Notes: generated by a model from the letters alone, not told the origin. Positions 25,611-36,894 are shown, numbered from the stretch's first letter. The stretch is 64,000 bases of DNA from Microterricola viridarii (GCF_900104895.1 NZ_LT629742.1:2542001-2606000), one strand, 5' to 3'. Numbers and translations: made by a program.

Positions 25611-27023
25611 CTAGGCCTTCGCGCGCGTCAGCGCGTCCAGCAGCTGGGGCACGATCCGGTAGACGTCGCCGCAGCCGAGCGTGATCACGAAGTCGCCGTC
25701 GCGGGCGATCTGCGCGGTGTGGTCAGCGGCCGCCTGCCAGTCGGGCACGAAGGCGACGTGGCTGGCATCCTGGAACCGCTCCGAGACGAGCGCGCCGGTC
25801 ACGCCGGGCTCGGGGTCCTCGCGGGCTCCGTACACGTCCAGCACGACGGTCTCGTCGGCGTAGCGCTCGAGCACGTCGGCGAACTCCTGCGCGAACAGCC
25901 GGGTGCGGCTGTAGAGGTGCGGCTGGTGCACGGCGATGATGCGGCCGGAGCCGACCACGGTGCGGGCGGCGGAGAGCGCGGCGGCCACCTCGGTGGGGTG
26001 GTGGGCGTAGTCGTCGTAGACGCTCACGCCGGCGACCGTGCCGTGCAGCTGGAACCGGCGCTCTGTGCCGCCGAACTCGGAGATCGCGGAGAGGGAGGCG
26101 GCGGGGTCGAAGCCGAGCCCGACGAGCACGCCGAAGGCGCCCGCCGCGTTGATGGCGTTGTGCCGGCCGGGGATGCGCAGCTGCGCGCGGTAGTCCTGGC
26201 CCTCCCAGCTCACGCTGAATGCGACGGGGCCGTCGGTGTCCATGGAGTGCACGCGGACGGTGGCGTCGTCGGCCTCTCCGAAGGTGATGACACGCTTGTC
26301 CGGTTGGGCGGCGCGGAGCGTCGCGGTGACGCCGACGGCGCCGGCGTCGTCGGAGGAGACGACGACGAGCTCGGATGCCGCGGAGGCGAAGGTCACGAAG
26401 GCCTCGTGGAAGGCCTCCAGCGAGCCGTAGTGGTCGAGGTGGTCCGGGTCGACGTTGGTGATCAGGGCGACGGCCGTGTTGTAGAGCAGGAAGGAGCCGT
26501 CGGACTCGTCGGCCTCGACGACGAACAGCTCGCCCTCGCCGCGGGCCGAGCTCACGCCGAGCGTGTCGATGACGCCGCCGTTGACAAAGCTCGGGTCCTC
26601 GCCGAGGCCGAGCAGGCCGGTGACGATCATGCCGGTCGAGGTGGTCTTTCCGTGCGCGCCCGCGACGGAGACGAGGCGGTGGTTCTGCACCAGCCAGGCC
26701 AGGGCCTGGGAGCGGTGCAGCACCGGCATCCCCTTCTCCAGGGCGAGCACGTACTCGGGGTTGTCCTGCCAGAGCGCCCCGGTGACGACGAGCGTGTCGG
26801 CCGCGCCGACGTTGGCGGCATCGTGGCCGACGGTGATGGTCGCGCCGAGCGCGCGCAGCGCGGCGATGTTGGCGCTGTCGCGCACATCGGAGCCGCTGAC
26901 CGTGTAGCCGGCGCCGAGGAAGAGTCGGGCGATTCCACTCATGCCGGAGCCGCCGATGCCGACGAAGTGCACGGCACCCAGCTCGGCGGGGACGGTGATG
27001 CTGAGGTCGGGCTTGATGGTCAC
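25611..27023 (-). CDS. murC: UDP-N-acetylmuramate--L-alanine ligase
   Basis: Cytoplasmic ATP-dependent ligase adding L-Ala to UDP-MurNAc, the first peptide step of peptidoglycan. 470 residues. Rossmann N-domain with [19 protein letters not shown] site [11 protein letters not shown], central domain motif ADESDGSF and C-domain [13 protein letters not shown] start, 65 bp after murG. Confidence 0.97.
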   Translation of the reverse strand: MTIKPDLSITVPAELGAVHFVGIGGSGMSGIARLFLGAGYTVSGSDVRDSANIAALRALGATITVGHDAANVGAADTLVVTGALWQDNPEYVLALEKGMPVLHRSQALAWLVQNHRLVSVAGAHGKTTSTGMIVTGLLGLGEDPSFVNGGVIDTLGVSSARGEGELFVVEADESDGSFLLYNTAVALITNVDPDHLDHYGSLEAFHEAFVTFASAASELVVVSSDDAGAVGVTATLRAAQPDKRVITFGEADDATVRVHSMDTDGPVAFSVSWEGQDYRAQLRIPGRHNAINAAGAFGVLVGLGFDPAASLSAISEFGGTERRFQLHGTVAGVSVYDDYAHHPTEVAAALSAARTVVGSGRIIAVHQPHLYSRTRLFAQEFADVLERYADETVVLDVYGAREDPEPGVTGALVSERFQDASHVAFVPDWQAAADHTAQIARDGDFVITLGCGDVYRIVPQLLDALTRAKA

Positions 27024-27088
27024 GGTTGAATACTCGTCTCTCGATTGCGTCGTACGGGTGTGTGCGGTGCGCGCGCACAGCGCTAAGG

Positions 27089-28195
27089 TTACGCGGCGTC
27101 GGTGGGGTTTCCGTGCGAGGCGCGGTCGGCCAGCGCATCGTGCACCAGGGCGAGCATTCGGGCGGAGCCGTCGCGGGTGCCCACGGATGCCGCCCGCTCC
27201 CCCATCCGCTCGATCCCGGCGCGGTCGGCGAGCACCGGCAGCAGCGTGGCCTCCACCCAGCCCGGCAGGAACTCGGCGTCGTCCACCAGCAGCGCGCCGC
27301 CGGCGGCGACGTCGGCGGCCGCGTTGAAGCGCTGCTCGCCGTTGCCGACCGGGTAGGGCACGAACACGGCGGGGAGGCCGAGGGCGGCCAGCTCGCTGAC
27401 GGTGGCTGACCCGGCCCGCGAGACGGCGAAGTCGGCGGCGGCCAGGGCGAGGTCCATCCGGTCGCAGTAGGCGAGCAGCGTGTAGCCGTCGATTCCGGGG
27501 TTCTCGATCTCGGCCTTGTCGCCCGTGATGTGCAGGATCTGCCAGCCGGCGGCCGTGATCGCGGCCGCGCTCTCGTGCACGGTGGCGTTGATCCGGCGGG
27601 CGCCGAGCGAGCCGCCGGTGACCAGCAGCACCGGGCGGTCGGCGTCCAGGCCGAAGAAGGCCAGCGCCTCGCTGCGGCGCGCCGCGCGGTCGAGGTGCTC
27701 AATCTCGGGGCGCAGCGGCATCCCGACGAAGCGGGCATGGCGGATGGGGGTGTCCGGGAAGGCGACCCCGACGAAGCGGGTCGAGCGGGCGCCGAGCTTG
27801 TTGGCCAGGCCCGGCTTGGCGTTGGCCTCGTGGATCGCGAAGGGGATGCCGGCACGGCCGGCCGCCAGGTAGGCGGGCGTGGAGACGTAGCCGCCGAAGC
27901 CGACGACCACGTCGATGCCGCGTTCGGCGATGAGGGCCTGCACCCGGCGCACGGTCTGCCGCAGCCGCTGCGGGAAGCGCAGCGCCTGCATGCTGGGCCG
28001 GCGCGGGAACGGCAGCTTGGGGATGACGACGAGCTCATAGCCGCGGGCGGGCACGAGACGCGCCTCCAGGCCCTCTGCGGTGCCGAGCACGAGGATTTCG
28101 GCGTCGGGCTCTGAGGCGCGGATGGTGTCCGCGACGGCGAGCAGGGGGTTGACATGGCCGGCGGTACCCCCACCGGCCAGAAGATAGCGGGTCAC
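27089..28195 (-). CDS. murG: Undecaprenyldiphospho-muramoylpentapeptide beta-N-acetylglucosaminyltransferase
   Basis: Peripheral membrane glycosyltransferase (family 28) converting lipid I to lipid II. 368 residues, N-terminal [26 protein letters not shown], then the UDP-GlcNAc site [14 protein letters not shown] and [27 protein letters not shown] start with AAGGA; nine bases follow the ftsW stop. Confidence 0.97.
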   Translation of the reverse strand: MTRYLLAGGGTAGHVNPLLAVADTIRASEPDAEILVLGTAEGLEARLVPARGYELVVIPKLPFPRRPSMQALRFPQRLRQTVRRVQALIAERGIDVVVGFGGYVSTPAYLAAGRAGIPFAIHEANAKPGLANKLGARSTRFVGVAFPDTPIRHARFVGMPLRPEIEHLDRAARRSEALAFFGLDADRPVLLVTGGSLGARRINATVHESAAAITAAGWQILHITGDKAEIENPGIDGYTLLAYCDRMDLALAAADFAVSRAGSATVSELAALGLPAVFVPYPVGNGEQRFNAAADVAAGGALLVDDAEFLPGWVEATLLPVLADRAGIERMGERAASVGTRDGSARMLALVHDALADRASHGNPTDAA

Positions 28196-28204
28196 GCAGT
28201 GTCC

Positions 28205-29485
28205 TTAATTCGCGGGGGTTTTCGTTCGGGTCCGGATGACGCGGCGGATTCCCTGCCGGGCGGGAAGGCCGAGCGCCTCGCGCTCCTCCGGGGTGTGCCT
28301 GGCGAAGGAGAGCACGATGCCGATGGCGAGCAGTGTGGTCACCAGCGCCGTGCCACCGGCGGAGATGAGCGGGAGCGGCACCCCGAAGACGGGGAAGACG
28401 CCGAGCACGATGCCGATGTTCATGAAGGCCTGCCCGATGATCCAGAACATGGCGGTGGCGGTGGCGACGCGCACGAAGGTGTCGGTGCTCGAGTTCATGA
28501 TCTTGACGAAGGTGAACGCGAGCACGACGAAGAGCACCAGCACGACGATCGCGCCGAGCAGGCCGAGCTCCTCGCCGATGATGGCGAAGATGTAGTCGTT
28601 GTGGGCGGCGGGCAACCACGACCACTTGGCCTTGGAGTTGCCGAGGCCGGCGCCGAGGATGCCGCCGTTGGCGAGGGCGTAGTCGCCGTGGATGGTCTGC
28701 CAGCACTCGTTGAGCTGCTTCTCCGGGTCGTCGCAGCTGCCGTCGGCGAACATCATGATGCGCGACAGGCGGTTCTGGCTGCTGACGGCGACGATGAGGA
28801 ACAGCACGGCACCGGCGCCGGCCAGCGCGCCGAGCATGCGCAGCCGCACGCCGGCGAAGAACAGCCCGCCGAACAGCATGGCCGCCATCACCATCACGGT
28901 TCCGAGGTCGTTGCCGAGCAGGACGAGGCCGATCGCGGCGCCGCTGGTGAGCAGCACGGGCAGCAGCCCCGTCTTCCAGTCGTCGAGGAATTCCTCCTTG
29001 CGGCTGACGATCTGCGCGATCCAGAGCACGAGCGCCAGCTTGATCATCTCGGAGGGCTGGAACTGCACCCCGAACAGGTTGATCCAGTTGGTGTTGCCTC
29101 CCGTGCCAACACCGAGGCCGGTGAACACGACGAGCGCCTGCAGGATGCTCGCCCCGATCAGGGCGAACGGGGCCAGCCACTTCCAGACCGAGATCGGGAA
29201 GCGGCTGACGACGAGCATCAGGGGCACGCCGATGAGGGCGAAGCCGGCTTGCCGGAAGAAGCCGGCGAAGAAGCCGTCATCCTCGAGGTACGACTCCACC
29301 GAGGAGGAGGAGAGCACCATCATCAGGCCGAAGCCGACGAGGAACAGCGTGGTGCCGAGCAGAACGTAGAAGTTGGTGCCCTCTGCGCGGAGTCGGCGCC
29401 CGAGGGAGATGCGGGCCGAGGCGACGCGAGGGGTCTCCTCCTCGCTCGCCCGGGGCCTGCTAGTGGCCCGAGGCGGATTGCTCAT
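28205..29485 (-). CDS. ftsW: SEDS-family lipid II polymerase FtsW
   Basis: Septal peptidoglycan glycosyltransferase of 426 residues with about ten membrane segments. Typical SEDS blocks: GWQ-like NLFGVQFQPSEMIKLALVLW, GNDLGTVMVM, and late GVPLPLISAGGTALVTTLLAIGIVLS. The start was set at ATG 29485 with GGGAGG upstream, overlapping murD by 26 bp. It should act with the FtsI transpeptidase encoded at 35044-36846. Confidence 0.96.
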   Translation of the reverse strand: MSNPPRATSRPRASEEETPRVASARISLGRRLRAEGTNFYVLLGTTLFLVGFGLMMVLSSSSVESYLEDDGFFAGFFRQAGFALIGVPLMLVVSRFPISVWKWLAPFALIGASILQALVVFTGLGVGTGGNTNWINLFGVQFQPSEMIKLALVLWIAQIVSRKEEFLDDWKTGLLPVLLTSGAAIGLVLLGNDLGTVMVMAAMLFGGLFFAGVRLRMLGALAGAGAVLFLIVAVSSQNRLSRIMMFADGSCDDPEKQLNECWQTIHGDYALANGGILGAGLGNSKAKWSWLPAAHNDYIFAIIGEELGLLGAIVVLVLFVVLAFTFVKIMNSSTDTFVRVATATAMFWIIGQAFMNIGIVLGVFPVFGVPLPLISAGGTALVTTLLAIGIVLSFARHTPEEREALGLPARQGIRRVIRTRTKTPAN

Positions 29486-31004
29486 CCGCCCCACCTCCCA
29501 GAAATTCTCGTACCGCGCCGGCAAACAGTGTGCCGCGCTCCGCATAGTCGGCGAACTGGTCCATGGATGCGGCCGCCGGCGCCAGCAGCACCGCGTCACC
29601 GGGGGCTGCGACGCTCGCGGCGAACCGCACCGCGTTCGGCATGACCTCTCCAGTGTCGGTCGAGTCCACCTCGAACACCGGCAGCTCCGGCGCGTGTCGC
29701 GCGAATGCCTCGCGCAGTGCGCTCCGGTCGACTCCGATGATCACGGCCGCGCGCAGCCGCTGCACCTGGCTCCGGACGAGGTCGTCGATGTCGACCCCCT
29801 TGAGCAGGCCGCCGACGACCCACACCACCGACTCGTTCGACTGGAGGGAGGCGAGCGCGGCGTGCGGGTTGGTCGCCTTGGAGTCGTCGATCCAGCGCAC
29901 GCCGTCGGAGACGGCGACGAGCTGGATCCGGTGTGCGTCCAGCTGGAAGTGGCCGAGCGCCCGGTGGATCGCGTCCACACCGACGCCGGCCGCCCGTGCC
30001 AGGGCGCTGGCGGCGAGGATGTTGGCGACGATGTGCGGCGAGTCCAGGCCCCGCTCGGCGAGCTCGGCCAGCGTGCTCAGCTCGATGGCGCTGTGGTGGC
30101 GGTCGTCGAGGAACGCGCGGTCGCAGAGGATGCCGTCGACGATGCCGAAGTCGCTCGGGCCCGGCGCGCCGAGGTCGAAGCCGATGGCGCGGGCGCCGTC
30201 GGCGACATCCGCCTCTCTGACCATCGCCTCGGTGACCGGGTCGGCCTTGTTGTAGACGCAGGCGACGAGCGTGTTGGCGTAGACGGTGGCCTTCGCCTCG
30301 CGGTAGGCCTCGCCGCTGCCGTGCCAGTCGAGGTGGTCGTCGGCGATGTTCAGGCAGACGCTGGCGAGCGGCTCGAGCGACCCGACGCCCTCCCGGCGCA
30401 CGTGGTGCAGCTGGTAGCTGGAGAGCTCCACGACGAGGGCGTCCCAGCCCTGCGGGTCGCGGATGGCGTCGAGCACCGGCACGCCGATGTTGCCGCAGGG
30501 GGCGACGCGCAGGCCGCCCTCGGCCAGGAAGGTGGCGGTCAGCTGGGTGGTGGTGGTCTTGCCGTTCGTGCCGGTGACCAGGATCCACGGGGCCGGGGCC
30601 CCTGACGCGGTCGGCACCTTGTCGCGCAGCCGCCAGGCCAGCTCGATGTCGCCCCAGACGGCGATTCCGCGCTTGGCCGCCCACTCCAGCACGACGTGGT
30701 CGGGGTGGAAGCCGGGCGAGGCGATGAGCAGGTCCGGGGCGAACTCGGTGAGGCCGTCCGGCACGGTGTCGAGCTCGCCCTGCAGCAGCCGGGCGCCGAT
30801 CACCTCGACCAGGCGCGCCCGGTCGTCCGCGGCGGCCGAGGCGAGGACGAGCACGTCGGCGCCGAGCTCGGTGAGGGTGTCTGCGGCGGCGAAGCCGGTG
30901 ACGCCGAGGCCGAGGACGGCGACGCGGAGGCCGCGCCAGTCGGCGTTCCAGCTCTGCAGGCTGTCCAGTCGGTCGGAGACGGAGTCGAAGTCAGGTGCAC
31001 TCAC
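29460..31004 (-). CDS. murD: UDP-N-acetylmuramoyl-L-alanine--D-glutamate ligase
   Basis: Adds D-Glu to UDP-MurNAc-Ala. 514 residues from GTG 31004, which overlaps the mraY stop as GTGA. N-domain [20 protein letters not shown] site [25 protein letters not shown], and C-domain [14 protein letters not shown]. Slightly longer than the E. coli enzyme (438), with extra residues at the N-terminus and inside the central domain. Confidence 0.96.
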   Translation of the reverse strand: MSAPDFDSVSDRLDSLQSWNADWRGLRVAVLGLGVTGFAAADTLTELGADVLVLASAAADDRARLVEVIGARLLQGELDTVPDGLTEFAPDLLIASPGFHPDHVVLEWAAKRGIAVWGDIELAWRLRDKVPTASGAPAPWILVTGTNGKTTTTQLTATFLAEGGLRVAPCGNIGVPVLDAIRDPQGWDALVVELSSYQLHHVRREGVGSLEPLASVCLNIADDHLDWHGSGEAYREAKATVYANTLVACVYNKADPVTEAMVREADVADGARAIGFDLGAPGPSDFGIVDGILCDRAFLDDRHHSAIELSTLAELAERGLDSPHIVANILAASALARAAGVGVDAIHRALGHFQLDAHRIQLVAVSDGVRWIDDSKATNPHAALASLQSNESVVWVVGGLLKGVDIDDLVRSQVQRLRAAVIIGVDRSALREAFARHAPELPVFEVDSTDTGEVMPNAVRFAASVAAPGDAVLLAPAAASMDQFADYAERGTLFAGAVREFLGGGADEQSASGH

Positions 31005-32092
31005 GCGCGGGAGATCCATTCGAGGTAGAAGGTGCCGACACCGGCCGCGACGAGCAGGCCGCCGATGATCCAGAACCGCACGACGACGGTGACCTCCGCC
31101 CAGCCCTTGAGCTCGAAGTGGTGGTGGATCGGGCTCATCAGGAAGATGCGCTTGCCGCGGGTGACCTTGAAGTACGCCCGCTGCACGATGACGGAGCCGG
31201 CCTCGATGACGAACAGCCCGCCGATCAGGATCAGCAGCAGTTCGGTGTGGCTGAGGATGGCGAAGGCGGCCAGCGCGCCGCCGAGGGCGAGAGAGCCGGT
31301 GTCGCCCATGAAGATTTGGGCCGGCGAGGTGTTCCACCAGAGGAAGCCGATCAGGGCGCCGGTGATGGCCGCGGCGACGATGGCGAGGTCGAGCGGGTCG
31401 CGCACGTCGTAGCAGCGCAGCGGGTCGGTGCTGCCGCCGCCGAAGCAGCTCTGGTTGAACTGCCAGAAGCCGATGACGACGAAGGAGCCGATGGAGAGGA
31501 TGGACGCGCCGGTGGCCAGCCCGTCGAGGCCGTCGGTGACGTTGACGCCGTTCGAGGTGGCCGCGACGATCAGGCAGATCCAGATGATGAACACGCCGAG
31601 CCCGATGATCGGGCCGAGCGTCAGGAAGTCGATCGGCAGGTCTCGGATGAACGACACGTGGGTGGAGGCCGGCGTGATGCCCTGCGCGTTCGGGAACTGC
31701 AGGGCGAGCACGGCGAAGGTGCCGGCGACGATCACCTGGCCGGTGACCTTCGCCCAGCCGCCGAGGCCGAGGCTCTGCTGCTTGCGGGTCTTCAGGAAGT
31801 CGTCGATGAAGCCGACGAGGCCGAGGCCGACCATCATGAGCAGCACGAGCAGGCCCGACGTGGTCGGCGGATCGCCGCTCACCCAGGTGGCGATGAAGTA
31901 TCCGAGCAGCACGGCCAGGATGACGACAATGCCGCCCATCGTCGCGGTGCCGCGCTTGGAGTGGTGCGCCTGCGGGCCGTCGTCGCGGATGAACTGTCCC
32001 CACTGCAGCTTGTGGAACAGCTTGATGAAGACCGGGGTGAGGAACAGGGTGAACGCGAGCGACAGGGCGCCGGCGGTGAGCAGGGCTACCAC
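31001..32092 (-). CDS. mraY: Phospho-N-acetylmuramoyl-pentapeptide-transferase
   Basis: Integral membrane enzyme transferring phospho-MurNAc-pentapeptide to undecaprenyl phosphate, making lipid I. 363 residues and about ten spans. Conserved blocks: [10 protein letters not shown] near the N-terminus, GFIDDFLK (Mg/catalytic aspartates), [27 protein letters not shown] and [12 protein letters not shown]. The GTG start overlaps the murF stop by seven bases. The reading frame continues open upstream into the murF A7 run. Confidence 0.96.
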   Translation of the reverse strand: MVALLTAGALSLAFTLFLTPVFIKLFHKLQWGQFIRDDGPQAHHSKRGTATMGGIVVILAVLLGYFIATWVSGDPPTTSGLLVLLMMVGLGLVGFIDDFLKTRKQQSLGLGGWAKVTGQVIVAGTFAVLALQFPNAQGITPASTHVSFIRDLPIDFLTLGPIIGLGVFIIWICLIVAATSNGVNVTDGLDGLATGASILSIGSFVVIGFWQFNQSCFGGGSTDPLRCYDVRDPLDLAIVAAAITGALIGFLWWNTSPAQIFMGDTGSLALGGALAAFAILSHTELLLILIGGLFVIEAGSVIVQRAYFKVTRGKRIFLMSPIHHHFELKGWAEVTVVVRFWIIGGLLVAAGVGTFYLEWISRA

Positions 32093-33492
32093 GAGAACAA
32101 TTCTCCCAGCTGATCGCCGAGAAAACGCAGACCGGCCGAATTCGATGACTTCACCAGCACGAGATCGCCCGGCTGGATCATTTTTTTGAGCAGCTCGAAA
32201 GCCTCGTCGACGTCGTCGACGATGTGCGATTCGCCGTCGAAGGAGCCCTGGTTGATGGTGCTGATGTGCATGCGGCGGGCGTTCTGGCCGACGACCAGCA
32301 GCTGGGAGATGTTCAGCCGGACGGCGAGCAGACCGATGCGGTCGTGCTCCTCGCCGGAGAACTCGCCCAGCTCGCTCATCTCGCCGAGGACGGCGATGGT
32401 GCGCTGCCCCGGCGTGCGGATCTGGGCGAGCGTCTTGAGCGCGGCGGCCATCGAGTCGGGGCTGGCGTTGTAGGCGTCGTTGATGATCGTCACGCCGTCG
32501 CGGCCGCCGAGCACCTGCATGCGCCAGCGCTCGGCCAGCTCGACGCTCTCCAGCGCGGAGACGATGCCGTCGATGTCGACGCCGAGCGACTCGGCGACGG
32601 CGGCGGCGGCCAGGGCGTTCATCACGTGGTGCTCGCCGAGCACGCGGAAGCGCACTGGCCGGCTCTCGCCGGACGCGAGCGTGAGCGTGAAGCTGGTGCC
32701 GGTGGCATCCGCGTGCACGTCGGCGGCGCGCACGGCGGCGTTCGGTCCGAGGCCGAACCAGACGATGGATGCCGCGGTCGCGGCCGCCATGCCGGCGACG
32801 CGGTGGTCGTCGGCGTTCAGCACGGCGACGTCGGCGGCGGTCAGCTCGCTGACCATCTCGGTCTTGGCGGTGACGGTCGCCTCGATGCCGCCGAACTCGC
32901 CGGCGTGGGCGAGGCCGACGCTCAGCACGACGCCGATGTCCGGCTTGGCCATGGCGACCAGCTTGGCGATCTCGCCGATGCCGCTCGCGCCCATCTCGGC
33001 GACGAGGAACTCGGTGTCCTCTGTCAGCTCGAGCATGGTCAGCGGGGCGCCGACCTCGTTGTTGAACGAGGCGCGCGGGGCGATGGTCTGGCCGACTTCC
33101 TGCAGGATGGTGCGCAGCAGGTTCTTCGTCGTGGTCTTGCCGTTGCTGCCGGTGACGCCGACGATCTTCAGCCTGCCGAGCGCGCGCACCCGGGCGACGA
33201 CCTCGGTGGCAAAGGCGCCGAGGGCGATGACGACGTCGTCGACGAGGAGCTGCGGCACGTCGAGGTCGAGCTCGTGGTCGACGATGAGCAGCGCGGCGCC
33301 CGCCTCGACGGCGGTCGGGGCGTACAGGTGGCCGTCGGTGAACTCCCCCGGCTTGCAGACGAAGACGTCACCGGGCCGCACGTCGCGGGAGTCGGTGTGG
33401 GTGAGGCCGGTGATCACGGTTCCGGGCTCCGGCGCGCGCAGCAGCTGCGCGCCCGTGGCCTCGGCGATCTCGGCGATGGTCATGGCGATCAC
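32086..33492 (-). CDS. murF: UDP-N-acetylmuramoyl-tripeptide--D-alanyl-D-alanine ligase
   Basis: Adds D-Ala-D-Ala to complete the UDP-MurNAc-pentapeptide. 468 residues from GTG 33492 (GTGA overlap with the murE stop, GGGTGG upstream); ATG 33483 and GTG 33501 are alternatives. ATP site [30 protein letters not shown] and [12 protein letters not shown] are present. Near the C-terminus two AAA Lys codons plus ATG make an A7 run (32187-32181), unusual at this GC; see findings. Confidence 0.95.
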   Translation of the reverse strand: MIAMTIAEIAEATGAQLLRAPEPGTVITGLTHTDSRDVRPGDVFVCKPGEFTDGHLYAPTAVEAGAALLIVDHELDLDVPQLLVDDVVIALGAFATEVVARVRALGRLKIVGVTGSNGKTTTKNLLRTILQEVGQTIAPRASFNNEVGAPLTMLELTEDTEFLVAEMGASGIGEIAKLVAMAKPDIGVVLSVGLAHAGEFGGIEATVTAKTEMVSELTAADVAVLNADDHRVAGMAAATAASIVWFGLGPNAAVRAADVHADATGTSFTLTLASGESRPVRFRVLGEHHVMNALAAAAVAESLGVDIDGIVSALESVELAERWRMQVLGGRDGVTIINDAYNASPDSMAAALKTLAQIRTPGQRTIAVLGEMSELGEFSGEEHDRIGLLAVRLNISQLLVVGQNARRMHISTINQGSFDGESHIVDDVDEAFELLKKMIQPGDLVLVKSSNSAGLRFLGDQLGELFSW

Positions 33493-35030
33493 TGCAGCCA
33501 CCCGGCCTCTCGGAGCGCCAGTCTGGCATCGTCTCTGGCAGAGTAGGGCAGCTTCACGCCGGCAACCTCCTGGTAGTCCTCGTGGCCCGGGCCGGCGTAG
33601 AGCACGGCGTCGCCGTCGCCGGCGAGGGCGAGGGCGGCGCGGAATGCCGCGCGGGGGTCAGCGATCTCGTAGAGCTCGGCGTCCGGCACCGCGGCCCGCG
33701 CGCCGTCGAGGAGGGCCTGGCGGATGCTGGCCGGGTCCTCGAAGCGCGGGTGGAAGTCGGTGATGACGACGGCGTCGGCGCCGCGGGCGGCGATGGCGCC
33801 CATGTCGGCGCGCTTGGTGGTGTCGCGGTCGCCGTCGGCGCCGAAGACCATGATGACGCGACCCTCGGTGGTGCGCCGGATCGCCTCGAGCGTGTTCAGG
33901 AACGCGTCCGGCGTGTGCCCGTAGTCGATGTAGACGGTGGGGCCGTGCTCGCCGGAGACCCGCTCCGTGCGGCCGGGGATGTACACGTCGATGCCGCCGT
34001 CGCGGTCCAGCGCGTGCGCGATGGCGTCCAGGTCGAACCCGGACTCGACGAGCATCACGATGGCCAGTGCCGCGTTGGCGGCCATGAACCAGCCGAGCAG
34101 CGGCAGGGTGGTCTCCAGCCTGCGCCCCTCCGGCCCCTCGAGGGCGAAGCGGGTGAAGGTGGCGTGCTCCTCGAGCACGCTCATGCGCCACTCGGCGGTG
34201 CCGCCCGGCAGCGTGCTGAGCGTGGTGACGGGGATCCGGGAGGACTGGGCGAGGCGCGTGCCCCACTCGGAGTCGACGGTGACGACGCCGCGCCGGCTCC
34301 GGTCGGGTTGGAACAGCTCGAGCTTGGCCTGGAAGTAGTTCTCCAGGTCGGAGTAGTCGTCGAGGTGGTCATGGCTCAGGTTGGTGAAGCCGGCGATGTC
34401 GAAGACGAGGCCGTCGACCCGGTGCCGGCTGAGCGCCTGCGCGGAGACCTCGACGCCGACGGCGCGCACCTCGGCCTCGCGCATGCGGGCGAGCAGGGCG
34501 TGCAGCTCGCTCGCCTCCGGCGTGGTCAGGTTGCTGGTGACCGCGAGCTCGCCGATGCGGCGCTCTGCGGTGGAGGTGAGGCCGGCCACGACGCCGAGCT
34601 GGCTGAGGATCGCGTAGAGCACGTAGACGACGCTGGTCTTGCCGTTCGTGCCGGTGACGGCGAACAGGGTCGCCGGGTTGTCTGCCGTGCGGTAGATCCA
34701 GGCGGCGACGTCGCCGAGCGCCGCGCGGGCGTCGGGGGTGACGAGCACGGGCAGGCCGGCCTCGGCGGCCAGGGCCGCGCCGGCCTCGTCGGTCAGCACG
34801 GCGACGGCGCCGGAGCGCGCGGCATCCGCTGCATAGCTCGCGCCATGGGCGTTCCGCCCGGGAACGCCGACATAAAGATCTCCTGGCTGCACCGTCGTCG
34901 TGCTCAGGCTGATGCCACTGAGCTCGACTCCGTCGATGTCGCCCCGCACGTCAAGGTCGAAGGTATCGACCAATCCGGACAGGGATCGTGAAACGGGGTG
35001 CTGCGGGCGGAGCGCCGTGGGTCCGGTCAC
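33489..35030 (-). CDS. murE: UDP-N-acetylmuramoyl-tripeptide synthetase
   Basis: Adds the third residue to UDP-MurNAc-Ala-Glu. 513 residues, ATP site [34 protein letters not shown] and YGHTPDAFLNTLEA. The meso-diaminopimelate-recognition motif DNPR found in Dap-adding MurE is not visible. At the expected place the sequence reads FHPRFEDPASI, so the third residue may be Lys, ornithine, diaminobutyrate or another amine, as is common in Microbacteriaceae (inference). GTG start with GAGGG. Confidence 0.94.
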   Translation of the reverse strand: MTGPTALRPQHPVSRSLSGLVDTFDLDVRGDIDGVELSGISLSTTTVQPGDLYVGVPGRNAHGASYAADAARSGAVAVLTDEAGAALAAEAGLPVLVTPDARAALGDVAAWIYRTADNPATLFAVTGTNGKTSVVYVLYAILSQLGVVAGLTSTAERRIGELAVTSNLTTPEASELHALLARMREAEVRAVGVEVSAQALSRHRVDGLVFDIAGFTNLSHDHLDDYSDLENYFQAKLELFQPDRSRRGVVTVDSEWGTRLAQSSRIPVTTLSTLPGGTAEWRMSVLEEHATFTRFALEGPEGRRLETTLPLLGWFMAANAALAIVMLVESGFDLDAIAHALDRDGGIDVYIPGRTERVSGEHGPTVYIDYGHTPDAFLNTLEAIRRTTEGRVIMVFGADGDRDTTKRADMGAIAARGADAVVITDFHPRFEDPASIRQALLDGARAAVPDAELYEIADPRAAFRAALALAGDGDAVLYAGPGHEDYQEVAGVKLPYSARDDARLALREAGWLQ

Positions 35031-35043
35031 TTGGCCCTCTTTC

Positions 35044-36846
35044 TCACCAGTTTGCTGGCAGTTCGGGCGCCGGAGCGCCGGATGGAACGACCCGGTACTT
35101 CTTCAGCACCTGGCTCATGACGTCTCGGAAGACTGGGGCAGGCGCGGCAGAGGTATTCATGTTTACCGGGCGAGCCAAGCTTACCGAAACCACGTACTGC
35201 GGATCGTCGGCCGGGGCGAAACCGGTGACGGAGACGATGTAGTCCTTGGAGTACTTGCCGGTGCCGTCAGACATCTGCGCGGTGCCTGTCTTGGCGGCAA
35301 CGCGGTAGCCGGGCACGTTCCACTGGCTGGCCAGCCAGCCCTGCGTGTGCACCATTTCGAGCATGTCGGATGTCGCGCGCGCCGCGGACGGCGAGATGAC
35401 CTGCACGCCCTCGGTGCCGGGCTGCCCCGTGACGGTCCCGTCGGGCTGGGTGCAGCCGGAGACCAGCTGCACCGGGAGCCGAACGCCGTTGTTGGCGATG
35501 GTCTGGTAGATGCTGGCGTTCTGCACGGCAGTCGTCGTCATGCCCTGGCCGAACATCGTCGCGTAGCGGGTCTGGTTGTCCCAGCTCTCCGGCCCGTCGC
35601 CGTTCAGGTCGCCCGGGTCCTCGGACGGGAAGTCGACCTCGGTCTCGGTGCCCAGGCCGAACTTCTGCATGTAGGCGTAGCGGGACTCGTCGCTGATCCG
35701 CTCGCCGAACTGCGACATGCCCGTGTTCGAGGAGTCGATGAGCACGCCGGTCAGGGTGAGGTGGTCGTCGCCGTGGAAGCTGGAGTCGTTGACGTCGGCG
35801 CCGTTCGGGAAGATCATCCGGTAGGGCGCGACGACCTGCGAGTTCGGCTCGGCCTGGCCGGCGTCGATGACGATGGCCGCGGTCAGCGCCTTGAAGGTCG
35901 AGCCCGGCTCGTAGGACGCCGCGAAGGCGCGCGAGCCGCGGTCCTCTGCGGCGGTGCCGTCGACGTTATTCGGGTCGACGGAGGGGTAGTCGGCGACGGC
36001 GAGGAGCTTGCCGGTCTTGACCTCCTCCACGACGACGGAGCCCCACGCCGCCCCGGTGAGCTGCGCCTGCTCGGCGAGCGTCTGCAGCGCGTACCACTGC
36101 AGGTCGGCGTCGATGGTGGTGTGCAGGGTTCCGCCGGGCTTGGCCTCGCGGACGGTGCGTGTGGTGTCCGGCAGGCGCACGTTGTCGGCCCCGGTCTCGT
36201 ACGCCTCCAGGCCGTCGACGCCGGCCAGGCAGCTGTCCTGGCCGAGCTCGAGCCCGGCCTGAGCGCCGCCGTCGGCGCCGACGAAGCCGACCAGGTTGCC
36301 GGCCACGGAGCCGTTCGGGTAGCTGCGGGCGGGGATGGACCGCGCGTACTGCCAGGCGATGTCGAGGTCGTCGACGGCCCGCCAGACCTCCGTGTCGACC
36401 GACTTGGCGACGTAGGCGTGGTCGGAGTCGGGGTTCTCGGCCAAGGCCGCGTCGATGACGCCGAGGATCTCGGCGCCGCTCTTGCCGAGCGCCGCGCCGA
36501 GCCGCTCCGTCTCGGCCGTGAGGACGGCGCGGGATTTCGCCGCCAGCTCGGGGTCGCTCTCCCGGATCCCCTCCTTGGAGGCCGCGACGGCCTGCTTGGG
36601 CGAGATCTCGATGTCGAAGCGTTGGACGCTGCCGGCCAGCACCGTGCCGTTGGCGTCGACGATGTCGCCGCGGGCGCCGGGGATGCGGGTCGAGCTGGAG
36701 CGGTTGTCGAGTGCGGCGGCGTTCAGCTCATCGGCGCGCACGACCTGGATCTCGACGAGGCGCACGACGAAGATGGCGAGCAGCGCGAACAGCAGCAGCG
36801 AGGCCGAGAAGATCCGGGCCCTGTTCGACCGGGTGTTGCGCGCCAC
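35044..36846 (-). CDS. ftsI: Peptidoglycan D,D-transpeptidase FtsI (class B penicillin-binding protein)
   Basis: Septal crosslinking enzyme of 600 residues. N-terminal membrane anchor (about 11-34), PBP dimer/pedestal domain starting RIPGARGDIVDANGTVLA, then the transpeptidase with Ser316-Thr-Phe-Lys319, SSN at 372-374 and KTGTAQ near 537. No PASTA domains at the C-terminus. GTG start with AGGGAG. It lies between ftsL and murE in the standard dcw order. Confidence 0.96.
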   Translation of the reverse strand: MARNTRSNRARIFSASLLLFALLAIFVVRLVEIQVVRADELNAAALDNRSSSTRIPGARGDIVDANGTVLAGSVQRFDIEISPKQAVAASKEGIRESDPELAAKSRAVLTAETERLGAALGKSGAEILGVIDAALAENPDSDHAYVAKSVDTEVWRAVDDLDIAWQYARSIPARSYPNGSVAGNLVGFVGADGGAQAGLELGQDSCLAGVDGLEAYETGADNVRLPDTTRTVREAKPGGTLHTTIDADLQWYALQTLAEQAQLTGAAWGSVVVEEVKTGKLLAVADYPSVDPNNVDGTAAEDRGSRAFAASYEPGSTFKALTAAIVIDAGQAEPNSQVVAPYRMIFPNGADVNDSSFHGDDHLTLTGVLIDSSNTGMSQFGERISDESRYAYMQKFGLGTETEVDFPSEDPGDLNGDGPESWDNQTRYATMFGQGMTTTAVQNASIYQTIANNGVRLPVQLVSGCTQPDGTVTGQPGTEGVQVISPSAARATSDMLEMVHTQGWLASQWNVPGYRVAAKTGTAQMSDGTGKYSKDYIVSVTGFAPADDPQYVVSVSLARPVNMNTSAAPAPVFRDVMSQVLKKYRVVPSGAPAPELPANW

Positions 36847-36894
36847 TATGGGGTTCTCCCTCTGTCTGCCTGGCCGATGGGTGAGTCGGTCGGG

